Positions 42,736 to 50,083 of a DNA stretch of 50,995 bases are shown in pieces. How positions within the stretch are numbered: position 1 is the first letter of the stretch; each line of letters starts with the position of its first letter. Source of the stretch: Acidobacteriota bacterium (lineage in GTDB: Bacteria > Acidobacteriota > Blastocatellia > RBC074); the NCBI GenBank assembly GCA_018268995.1, contig JAFDVL010000080.1, positions 1-50,995 of the forward strand, written 5' to 3'. Both the position numbers and the translations under genes were made by a program. The notes beneath the pieces were generated by a model. The model made no database searches. It was not told the origin of the DNA and saw only the letters and a program-made list of their open reading frames with translations.

Positions 42736-42762
42736 CAGCGCAATTCATTTCTGTTGCGCTGC
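42735..42762 (+). promoter_or_regulatory. Leader hairpin after the leucine-rich peptide
   Basis: GCAGCGCAA (42735-42743) pairs perfectly with TTGCGCTGC (42754-42762) over a 10-nt loop. It starts at the last base of the leader stop codon. There is no T-run after it, so it is not a simple terminator. CAATTC (42741-42746) is also complementary to GAATTG (42852-42857) next to the leuS ribosome site, an alternative pairing that would exclude this stem. A smaller stem (CAACG/CGTTG at 42702-42706 and 42710-42714) overlaps the leucine codons. Confidence 0.55.
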
Positions 42763-42859
42763 GCCTCCCAACATCAAATCCATTCTCTTCTCGCACTGAT
42801 TTTGTTATCTTCTCCGGCTTCACAGAGGTAAGGCTTGAGAGCTATCACAAGGAATTGTC

Positions 42860-45541
42860 ATGAACGAAAAATATTTTCCCACAGAAATTGAAGAGCGCCA
42901 GCAACAACGCTGGGCCGAGGCGAAGGTTTTTGAAGCCAATGTAGACGAAGCAAAGCCGCATTTTTATTGCCTGGAAATGCTGCCGTACCCTTCAGGGCGC
43001 ATCCACATGGGGCACGTGCGCAACTACTCTATTGGTGACGCGCTGTCGGCATACAAGCGAATGAATGGCTTCAATGTGTTGCATCCGATGGGGTGGGACG
43101 CGTTCGGCATGCCAGCCGAAAACGCGGCGATCAAGAATAATTCGCGGCCTGATACGTGGACATTTGAGAACATTGACACGATGCGGGCGCAATTGCAGCG
43201 CGTCGGTTTCAGTTATGACTGGCGGCGCGAAATTGCTTCCTGCACGCCGGAATACTATCGCTGGAATCAGTGGTTCTTCATCCAAATGTTCAAGAAGGGA
43301 CTGCTGTATCGCAAGAACGCGACGGTGAACTGGTGCGTCAAATGCAACACGTCGCTGGCGAATGAACAGGCCGAAGGCGGCTTTTGCTGGCGGCACGAAG
43401 ACACGCCGGTTGAGCTGCGCGAACTGGAGCAATGGTTCATCCGCGTGTCGAAATATGCCGATCAATTGCTGGATGATCTGGACACGCTGGAAGGCGGCTG
43501 GCCCGAACGCGTGCTGACCATGCAACGCAACTGGATTGGTCGGAGCCGTGGCGCGGAAGTGGATTTCAGCTTGAAGGGAATAGGTGGTCTGCAAAATGCG
43601 TTTGTCTTGGGGCAGATGAGTATTGAGGAGAAATGGCAGGTTGATGTTCGCATCTTTACGACTCGCATTGACACCATCTTTGGCGCGAGTTGCATGATCG
43701 TTGCGCCAGAACATCCGTTGATTGACAAGTGGTTGGAGTTTGCTACAAAGGCTGAATGGCCTGAGAAAGATCAGGCTACTATTGACAAGCTGAAAGCCTT
43801 TGTAGAAAAACAACGCGCGACCTCCAAAGAAGATCGCATTGCCGAAGGCACAGAAAAAGAAGGCGTGAACACCGGGCTGTTTGCGATCAATCCATTCAAC
43901 GGCGTGAAGCTGCCGATTTGGACGGCGAACTTTGTGCTGACAGGTTACGGCACAGGCGCGATTATGGCTGTGCCTGCGCACGATGAACGCGATTTTGAGT
44001 TTTGCAAAAAGTACGATTTGCCGATAGTTCGCGTCATCAAAAATGCGGACACCACCGACGCCGATGATGCGCCTGTCGAAGTGCCGTTCACGGCAAAAGA
44101 CGAATCCGGCACCCTGATCAATTCGGGCGAATGGAGCGGCAAAACCGTTCCTGAAGCGATTGCGGCAATGACGGCGAAAGCTGAAGCCGGGAGCTTCGGC
44201 ACCGCGCAGACGAATTTCAAAATCCGCGATTGGGGCGTGTCACGACAACGCGCCTGGGGAACGCCGCTGCCCTTCATTCATTGTGCAACGTGCGGCATCG
44301 TTCCAGTTCCTGAAGACCAACTGCCCGTCGAATTGCCAAAAGATTTGAACTTCAATACGCAGGGCGCGCCGCTGGCCGAACACACCGGGTTCGTGAACGT
44401 GAATTGCCCGACTTGTGGCAATGCGGCGCGACGCGACACTGACACGATGGACACGTTCGTAGATTCGTCGTGGTATTACTTCCGCTACGTTGATCCGCAC
44501 AACACGGAACTGCCGTTCGATCCGAAAGTCGCAGCCTACTGGACGCCTGTAGATCAATACATCGGCGGCATCGAACACGCCGTGCTGCACCTGATTTACA
44601 CGCGGCTGTGGACGAAGATTCAGCGCGATCTGGGCTTGATTACATTCGACGAACCCGTCAAAAAATTGCTGACACAGGGAATGGTTTGCCTGGCGACGGC
44701 ACGCTGCGAAGAACACGATTGGCTGAACCCGACGGAAGTGCTGGACGGCAAATGCAAATTCTGCGGACGTACGGCACAAATCGGTCGCACCGAAAAAATG
44801 TCCAAGTCCAAGAAGAACACGATTGATCCTGACGAAATGATCAATACGTTTGGGGCGGACACGGTACGCCTGTTTATGCTGTTTGCCGCGCCGCCCGAAA
44901 AAGATTTGGAATGGGACGATTCCGCTGTCGAGGGCGCTTCGCGGTATCTGAATCGCGTCTGGCGAATCGTCCACAAATGGCACCAGAAGAGTGCGGAGTG
45001 CGGAGTGCGGAGTGCGGAGTGCGAGTTTTCTGCTGACGCACGTGCGCTGCGACGAAAGACCCATCAGACGATTCAGCGTATTTCCAACGACATCGGGCAA
45101 CGCATGAACTTCAACACTGGCGTCGCTGCGTTGATGGAACTGACCAATGCGATTTACGACTTCGATAAGAAAATTGACGAATCCAACGTGGGCGATATGT
45201 TTGTGCTGAAAGAAGCCTTGGAATCGTTGGTGAAAATGCTGGCCCCATACACGCCGCACATTGCCGAAGAACTGTGGGCGGCGTTAGGTCACAATGATTT
45301 CATCGTGATTGCTTCGTGGCCTGTGTTCGATGCTGAACTGGCGAAAGCGGATGAGCTGGAAATCCCCGTGCAGATTAACGGCAAGATGTCCGGGCGTGTG
45401 ATCGTCGCCGCAGAAATTGACGACGAGGCTTTAAAGCAAGCTGTTTTGGGCGATGACAAGATCAAAGCCAAAATTGGTGAACGACAAATCGTCAAGACGA
45501 TTGTTGTGCCGAAGCGGTTGGTCAATATTGTAGCGAAGTAA
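42860..45541 (+). CDS. leuS: Leucyl-tRNA synthetase
   Basis: This 893-residue class I synthetase charges tRNA-Leu. The HIGH-type motif (PYPSGRIHMGHVRNY), zinc-ribbon Cys residues (VKCNTSLANEQAEGGFCWR), the editing domain (TRIDTIFGASCMIV, GTGAIMAVPAHDERDFEF) and the KMSKS motif (EKMSKSKKN) are all present. AAGGA lies 6 bases before the ATG. Residues about 711-722 (SAECGVRSAECE) come from a 7-bp tandem repeat and separate the WRIVHKW helix from the conserved ALRRKTHQTI helix of the anticodon-binding domain. The gene probably remains functional. A leader peptide and hairpin lie upstream. It heads the leuS-lptE-holA block. Confidence 0.97.
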   Translation: MNEKYFPTEIEERQQQRWAEAKVFEANVDEAKPHFYCLEMLPYPSGRIHMGHVRNYSIGDALSAYKRMNGFNVLHPMGWDAFGMPAENAAIKNNSRPDTWTFENIDTMRAQLQRVGFSYDWRREIASCTPEYYRWNQWFFIQMFKKGLLYRKNATVNWCVKCNTSLANEQAEGGFCWRHEDTPVELRELEQWFIRVSKYADQLLDDLDTLEGGWPERVLTMQRNWIGRSRGAEVDFSLKGIGGLQNAFVLGQMSIEEKWQVDVRIFTTRIDTIFGASCMIVAPEHPLIDKWLEFATKAEWPEKDQATIDKLKAFVEKQRATSKEDRIAEGTEKEGVNTGLFAINPFNGVKLPIWTANFVLTGYGTGAIMAVPAHDERDFEFCKKYDLPIVRVIKNADTTDADDAPVEVPFTAKDESGTLINSGEWSGKTVPEAIAAMTAKAEAGSFGTAQTNFKIRDWGVSRQRAWGTPLPFIHCATCGIVPVPEDQLPVELPKDLNFNTQGAPLAEHTGFVNVNCPTCGNAARRDTDTMDTFVDSSWYYFRYVDPHNTELPFDPKVAAYWTPVDQYIGGIEHAVLHLIYTRLWTKIQRDLGLITFDEPVKKLLTQGMVCLATARCEEHDWLNPTEVLDGKCKFCGRTAQIGRTEKMSKSKKNTIDPDEMINTFGADTVRLFMLFAAPPEKDLEWDDSAVEGASRYLNRVWRIVHKWHQKSAECGVRSAECEFSADARALRRKTHQTIQRISNDIGQRMNFNTGVAALMELTNAIYDFDKKIDESNVGDMFVLKEALESLVKMLAPYTPHIAEELWAALGHNDFIVIASWPVFDAELAKADELEIPVQINGKMSGRVIVAAEIDDEALKQAVLGDDKIKAKIGERQIVKTIVVPKRLVNIVAK
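44990..45024. repeat. 7-bp tandem repeat within leuS
   Basis: Five copies of AGTGCGG (the last ending AGTGCGA) run from 44990 to 45024 and translate to S-A-E-C-G-V-R-type residues. Because the unit is 7 bp, gain or loss of one copy would shift the frame of leuS; only changes by three units keep it. The same words (GCGGAGTGC) occur in the nSTAND gene at 3642-3768. Confidence 0.9.
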
Positions 45542-45567
45542 TCAGCAAATAATTGAACGAAGATGCG

Positions 45568-45605
45568 AACGCCCTGCAAAAAGAAATTGCAGGGCGTTTC
45601 GCTTT
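45568..45605 (+). terminator. Intrinsic terminator after leuS
   Basis: A perfect 12-bp stem (AACGCCCTGCAA at 45568-45579 with TTGCAGGGCGTT at 45587-45598, 7-nt loop) is followed by TCGCTTTT. It lies 27 bp after the leuS stop and before the M61 gene. The T-run is interrupted, so it may be partial. Confidence 0.8.
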
Positions 45606-45664
45606 TGCATGACATTGCTGATATGCGCTAGGCTACGGCTACATTTTTTCGGAGATTAAAAATT

Positions 45665-47554
45665 ATGATTCATTCTTGCCCCGAACGGATTCGTTCTTTC
45701 TTCCACGCACAACTTTTCATTTTCACGCTGTTGTTGCTAACCGCAACGGCTGTCGCACAAAGCAAAATCGAATATGAAATTTCTTTCCCGAACGCAGCGC
45801 ATCACGAAGCGGAAATTGTGGTGACTGTGAATAATGCTCCGTCTAATAAACCGCTGGAAATGCGGATGAGCCGCTCTTCGCCGGGACGCTATGCTGCGCA
45901 CGAATTTGCTCGAAACGTCTACAACGTGAAAGCAATGGATGACAAAGGCGTATCGCTTGCGATCACTCGTCCAAACGCGCATCAATGGAACATCAACGGG
46001 CATCACGGCAAAGTGCGCGTCAGCTACACGCTGTTCGGCGATTTGGGCAGCGGGACGTATACGGGAATTGACAATACGATGGCGCATTTAAGCATTCCTG
46101 CGACGTTTATGTGGCCGCGCGGAATGGAGGACTCGCCCCTTCAGATTCGGTTCCGACGGCCTGAAGCGAAATGGAAAATTGCTACACAATTGGTTCTGAC
46201 CTCTGACCCGGAAGTCTTTACCGCACCGCACCTGCAATATTTTATGGATTCGCCGACGATGCTGGGCGATTTGCGCTTTCGCGAATGGCCTGTGCAATCG
46301 AATGGCAAGACGTACACAATTCGCCTGGCGATCAATGACTATTGCACGGATAAGGACGTAGACGATTTTGCTGAAATGGCGAAAAAGATTGTTGCGGAAC
46401 AAATCGCAGTGTTTGGCGAATCGCCGGATTTCGATTACGGCACGTACACGTTTCTTTCCAACTACGTTCCGCAAATCGGCGGCGATGGGATGGAGCATCG
46501 CAATTCCACCAGTCTGACCAGCCCACGATCCATCAAAGGCAATCCGCGCGCGAATCTGGGCACTGTGTCGCACGAATTCTTTCACGCCTGGAATGTCGAG
46601 CGCCTGCGTCCGCGCACGCTGGAGCCGTTCAGTTTTGAAGATGCGAATGTGTCGGGCGAATTGTGGCTGGCCGAAGGCTTCACGCAATATTACGGCAATT
46701 TGGTGATGAAACGCGCAGGCTTCGGCGGCGAAGATGAAGGCTTCGGGCGCAATCTAGGCTTTACGATCAATGCGGTCATCAACACGCCGGGGCGTCGCCT
46801 GCATGGGCCGTTCGATATGAGCCAGCGCGCAGTTTTTGAAGATGGCGGCGTCTTTGGCGCTCCGAATAACAGCCAGAATCTTTTCCTTTCGTACTACACG
46901 TACGGCAGTGCCGTTGCGCTCGGACTTGACCTGACCTTGCGCACGAAATATCCGGGCAAAACGCTCGATAGTTACATGCGCGAGTTGTGGCAATCGTACG
47001 GCAAGCATCAGAAAAATTACGCGCCTGCAAAGCCATACACGATTGCGGATCTGCGGGCTTCGCTTGCCAAATTGACTGGCGATGCAGCCTTTGCGAATGA
47101 TTTCTTTGCTCGCTACATCGAGGGGCACGAGGCAATTGACTACGAAAGTTTGTTGGCCAAAGCGGGCTATCAAATGCGTAAAGCGCGCCCCGGCAAAATC
47201 TGGATGGATGCGGTGCTGCGCGAACAGGGCGGCGCGTTAGTTGTGGCGGCCCCGACGAACTGGCTAGGCGCGATGTACAAGGCTGGATTGGATCGCAATG
47301 ACAAAGTGCTTTCGCTGGATGGGCAAGCGGTGAAAATGTTTGCTGATGTGCAGGCAGTTTTGGAAAAGCACAAACCCGGCGATACCGTGACGATTGAATT
47401 TGAGCAGCGCGGCGTGAAGAAAAGCGCGCAGCTTACTTTTCTGGAAGACCCGCAGCTTGAAGTGGTTTCTTTCGAGTCGCTGAATCGGGAAGTGACTGCG
47501 GAAATGAAAAAACTGCGTGCAGATTGGCTCGGTTCTCACGTCAACGGGCAATAG
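45665..47554 (+). CDS. M61-family metallopeptidase with PDZ domain
   Basis: This 629-residue exported peptidase of the glycyl aminopeptidase (M61) family has a signal peptide (about 15-32, FIFTLLLLTATAVAQ), a beta-rich N-terminal domain, then the zinc site HEFFHAWN (His303, Glu304, His307) with Glu337 in WLAEGFTQYY. A C-terminal PDZ domain is at about 495-590 (GLDRNDKVLSLDGQAVKMFA). It probably acts in the periplasm on short or glycine-initiated peptides. GGAG lies 11 bases before the ATG. It follows the leuS terminator and starts a run of four closely spaced genes to holA. Confidence 0.92.
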   Translation: MIHSCPERIRSFFHAQLFIFTLLLLTATAVAQSKIEYEISFPNAAHHEAEIVVTVNNAPSNKPLEMRMSRSSPGRYAAHEFARNVYNVKAMDDKGVSLAITRPNAHQWNINGHHGKVRVSYTLFGDLGSGTYTGIDNTMAHLSIPATFMWPRGMEDSPLQIRFRRPEAKWKIATQLVLTSDPEVFTAPHLQYFMDSPTMLGDLRFREWPVQSNGKTYTIRLAINDYCTDKDVDDFAEMAKKIVAEQIAVFGESPDFDYGTYTFLSNYVPQIGGDGMEHRNSTSLTSPRSIKGNPRANLGTVSHEFFHAWNVERLRPRTLEPFSFEDANVSGELWLAEGFTQYYGNLVMKRAGFGGEDEGFGRNLGFTINAVINTPGRRLHGPFDMSQRAVFEDGGVFGAPNNSQNLFLSYYTYGSAVALGLDLTLRTKYPGKTLDSYMRELWQSYGKHQKNYAPAKPYTIADLRASLAKLTGDAAFANDFFARYIEGHEAIDYESLLAKAGYQMRKARPGKIWMDAVLREQGGALVVAAPTNWLGAMYKAGLDRNDKVLSLDGQAVKMFADVQAVLEKHKPGDTVTIEFEQRGVKKSAQLTFLEDPQLEVVSFESLNREVTAEMKKLRADWLGSHVNGQ

Positions 47555-47563
47555 CGAGGGTGA

Positions 47564-48094
47564 ATGACAAAAAGAATTTCTCAACTTGCATTGTTTCTTT
47601 TGCTGGGGTTGGTTTGTGGCTTCAAAGAATGCTACAAGCCGGTCGGCAAAGGTGAAGCGTTGCCCAAACATATTCAGACGTTAGCGATTCCGCCGTTCCA
47701 AAATCCGGGCTTACGCTACAAAGTGGAGCAGCGATTTACTTCGGCGATGATTGATGAAGTCTTGCGGAGACAGCGCGCTTTGCAGGTTGTTTCAAAAGCT
47801 GAAGGTGCCGATGCCGTGATGCTCGGCACGATCAAGCAGTTCAATTATCGTGGTGTCTTGCTGGACGATTACGGTCGCGCGCGAGTGTTTGAGGTTACGA
47901 TCATCGCAGGCATTACCGTCAGAGATCAGACGACAAACAAAGTCATCTTTGATAATCAAAATTACATTTTCAAAACCGAATACGAAGTCACGGGTGACCC
48001 CAATAATTTTTTCAATGAAGAAGGAACTGCGGTCAATCGTCTGGCGCGTGATTTTGCCAAGAGCGTGCTGACCACCATTCTGGAAGGCTTTTGA
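47564..48094 (+). CDS. lptE: LptE-like LPS-assembly lipoprotein
   Basis: This 176-residue protein resembles LptE, the lipoprotein that plugs LptD and delivers lipopolysaccharide to the outer membrane. An N-terminal hydrophobic signal (LALFLLLGLVCGF) is followed by a Cys near residue 23, a plausible although imperfect lipobox. The family fold is visible in IQTLAIPPFQNPGLRYKVEQ, VMLGTIKQFNYRGVLLDD and the C-terminal GTAVNRLARDFAKSVL. Its place between leuS and holA matches the conserved leuS-lptE-holA order of proteobacteria. It indicates an outer membrane with LPS-type export. Confidence 0.85.
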   Translation: MTKRISQLALFLLLGLVCGFKECYKPVGKGEALPKHIQTLAIPPFQNPGLRYKVEQRFTSAMIDEVLRRQRALQVVSKAEGADAVMLGTIKQFNYRGVLLDDYGRARVFEVTIIAGITVRDQTTNKVIFDNQNYIFKTEYEVTGDPNNFFNEEGTAVNRLARDFAKSVLTTILEGF

Positions 48095-48097
48095 GCG

Positions 48098-48535
48098 ATG
48101 GATGATTTGCTGAAGGATTTTCCGGTCGTCGTTGAATTACCTGTTGTTTGGGGCGAAATGGATGCGCGGCAACACGTCAACAATGCCGTGTATTTTCGCT
48201 ACTTTGAAAGCGCTCGCACGCTTTACTTTGAAAAGCTTGGCGTGTGGAAGATGATTGGCGACACGGGCGTTGGCGTGATTCTGGCTTCGATCAATTGCCG
48301 CTTTCGGATTCCACTGACGTTTCCCGATAAGATTTCGGTCGGCGTGCGTGTCATCAATATTCAGGAAGATCGCTTCACCGTCGAACATCGCATTGTCAGC
48401 CATCACCACCAGAAAATCGCTGCCGAAGGTGACGGGCTGCTGGTGGCGTACGATTACAACGCGCTCAAGAAAGCGGCCTTGCCTGACGCATTTCGGCAGC
48501 GGATTCAGGAACTGGAAAACACGTCACAGCATTGA
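48098..48535 (+). CDS. Hotdog-fold acyl-CoA thioesterase (4HBT/YbgC type)
   Basis: This 145-residue protein belongs to the hotdog-fold thioesterases. The signature VVWGEMDARQHVNNAVYFRY contains the catalytic Asp of the 4HBT group, and the FESARTLYFEKLGVW helix follows. It probably hydrolyses short or medium acyl-CoA or acyl-ACP in the cytoplasm. It begins 4 bp after the lptE stop and ends 4 bp before holA, so all three are one operon. The substrate is unknown. Confidence 0.9.
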   Translation: MDDLLKDFPVVVELPVVWGEMDARQHVNNAVYFRYFESARTLYFEKLGVWKMIGDTGVGVILASINCRFRIPLTFPDKISVGVRVINIQEDRFTVEHRIVSHHHQKIAAEGDGLLVAYDYNALKKAALPDAFRQRIQELENTSQH

Positions 48536-48539
48536 ATTT

Positions 48540-49595
48540 ATGGCAGTCAAGAAACCTGCATCCGGCGATGCGCTGAAATCACAAACAGAATTTGCCCGCA
48601 AAATCCTGAGCGGCAAATTTGCGCCAATGTACTTGTTTGAAGGTGCAGAAAACTACCTGCGAGAACAGACGCTCAAGCAATTAATTGACGCCGCAGTGGA
48701 CGAAGGTTTGCGCGATTTCAATGTTTCCGAAATCTCCGTGACCAAAGGTAATCTGGACGAAGCGCTGGCGATTGCGCGCCAGTATCCGATGATGTCCGCA
48801 CGACGCGCAGTTGTCGTCACTGGCTTTGAATCCATCAATGACGAAGATCAATTGGAATGGCTAAAAGATTACATCCGCAATCCGGTCGAAACGACGGTAC
48901 TGATTTTCAATACGCCGGGGTTGGATAAGCGGCGCAACATTGCCACAATGCTCAGCAAGTTTTGCGAGGTTGTGAGCTTTGATTCCCTCGACGAACGCGA
49001 TGCTGCACCGCGCTGGATTGTAGATTATGTTTCGCGGGCGGGCGCTTCGATAGATAACGCGACAGCTGCGTTTCTGGTTGGGATGGTCGGAACGGAGTTG
49101 CAGCAACTTTCGACGGAGTTGGATAAGCTAGTTACCTTCGTCGGCGAACGGGGCAGGATTTCGCGTCAGGATGTTGAGCTGCTGGTGCGTTATTCGCGGG
49201 AACATTCCAATTTTGAATTGACGGATGCTTTGCTGGAAGGGAATCGAAAACGCGCGCTGACGCTGCTCGAACATATTTTTGAGAACAGTTCCGACAAACA
49301 GGGCTTGGCGCTGATGATTTTGGGAGCTATCGCACGCAGCTATCGTAATTTGCTGATCTCGAAAGAACTGATGCAGCAAAATGCGCCGAACTCTGAAATT
49401 GCAAAAGCTGTTGGCATGTCGCCCTATGCTGTAACCCACCTAAATGAAAAGGCTCGCAAGATGGAAAGCCGTCGTTTGTTGCAAGGCATTCAGCGAATCG
49501 CCGCAACAGACGTCGCCTTGAAATCCTCAATGGGAACCCCTCGCTTGCAAATTGAATTGTTGATTTGTGAGCTTTGTCCAGCCAGAAATTACTGA
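48540..49595 (+). CDS. holA: DNA polymerase III delta subunit
   Basis: This 351-residue protein is the delta subunit of the clamp loader that opens the beta clamp during replication. The start at 48540 (MAVKKPASGDAL) is chosen because the frame upstream overlaps the thioesterase gene. N-terminal motifs PMYLFEGAENYLREQTLKQL and VLIFNTPGLDKRR fit the family, and the C-terminal part (GLALMILGAIARSYRNLLI ... GMSPYAVTHLNEKARKM) is the collar domain. It completes the leuS-lptE-holA block. Confidence 0.92.
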   Translation: MAVKKPASGDALKSQTEFARKILSGKFAPMYLFEGAENYLREQTLKQLIDAAVDEGLRDFNVSEISVTKGNLDEALAIARQYPMMSARRAVVVTGFESINDEDQLEWLKDYIRNPVETTVLIFNTPGLDKRRNIATMLSKFCEVVSFDSLDERDAAPRWIVDYVSRAGASIDNATAAFLVGMVGTELQQLSTELDKLVTFVGERGRISRQDVELLVRYSREHSNFELTDALLEGNRKRALTLLEHIFENSSDKQGLALMILGAIARSYRNLLISKELMQQNAPNSEIAKAVGMSPYAVTHLNEKARKMESRRLLQGIQRIAATDVALKSSMGTPRLQIELLICELCPARNY

Positions 49596-50083
49596 AATAT
49601 TTCAAAATATTCTGCTTGTGTTTCATTTTGACGCGCTAGTCTAGCAGGAGGCGGGTTTTTTAGGCTACTTTGCTACATAATCGCTTTTGGCTAGCCAGAC
49701 AATTTCATTTTGACCCGATTAAGTCTGGCTCGGAAGGACAGTTTAGCCTAAATCTGCCTTTCTCTAATTCAGGTGTGTTTTTGCAAGTGTTGATATGGCA
49801 GGGGTTAGCGGTTTATTTGGGAAATGTCAAAATTGCCCGCCAGCCCTTGTGCTTTCTGGCCCACTGTTTGCTATAATTCAAATGTTTTAAGGTCGCTCGT
49901 CACTGCCAAGCGGTAATAGGCTATAAATAGAAGAGAGTTTGAATATTTTAAAGCTGAGCGCGTTCGAAAATGACACACGTCTCAACCTGATGGCGAGAAC
50001 TGCAATTATTAAACGAATATGTTTTGAGTCGGTGCTGAAACCCCTGGAAGTTCAAACTCAACATCAACCAATGAGGAAACAAA
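49596..50083. other. Intergenic region between holA and the radical SAM gene
   Basis: There is no convincing gene in these 488 bp. A CTAG-rich stretch followed by TTTTTT lies near 49637-49659, and a candidate promoter at 49847-49877. A 68-codon open frame at 49670 lacks a ribosome site and family features and is taken as chance. The last 200 bp would be a 5' untranslated leader. Confidence 0.5.
49847..49877 (+). promoter_or_regulatory. Extended -10 promoter candidate for the radical SAM gene
   Basis: TATAAT (49872-49877) is a perfect -10 box preceded by TG at 49869-49870 (extended -10). TTGTGC (49847-49852) is a possible -35 box with a long 19-bp spacer. The start codon at 50084 would be about 200 nt downstream. 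Confidence 0.5.

Noticed and set aside
44240..45259. A 339-codon open frame antisense to leuS.
   Set aside because: leuS is certain on the plus strand; the antisense frame reads through the 7-bp repeat and has no domain.
49670..49876. A 68-codon frame between holA and the radical SAM gene.
   Set aside because: It has no ribosome site or family features and overlaps the promoter candidate.
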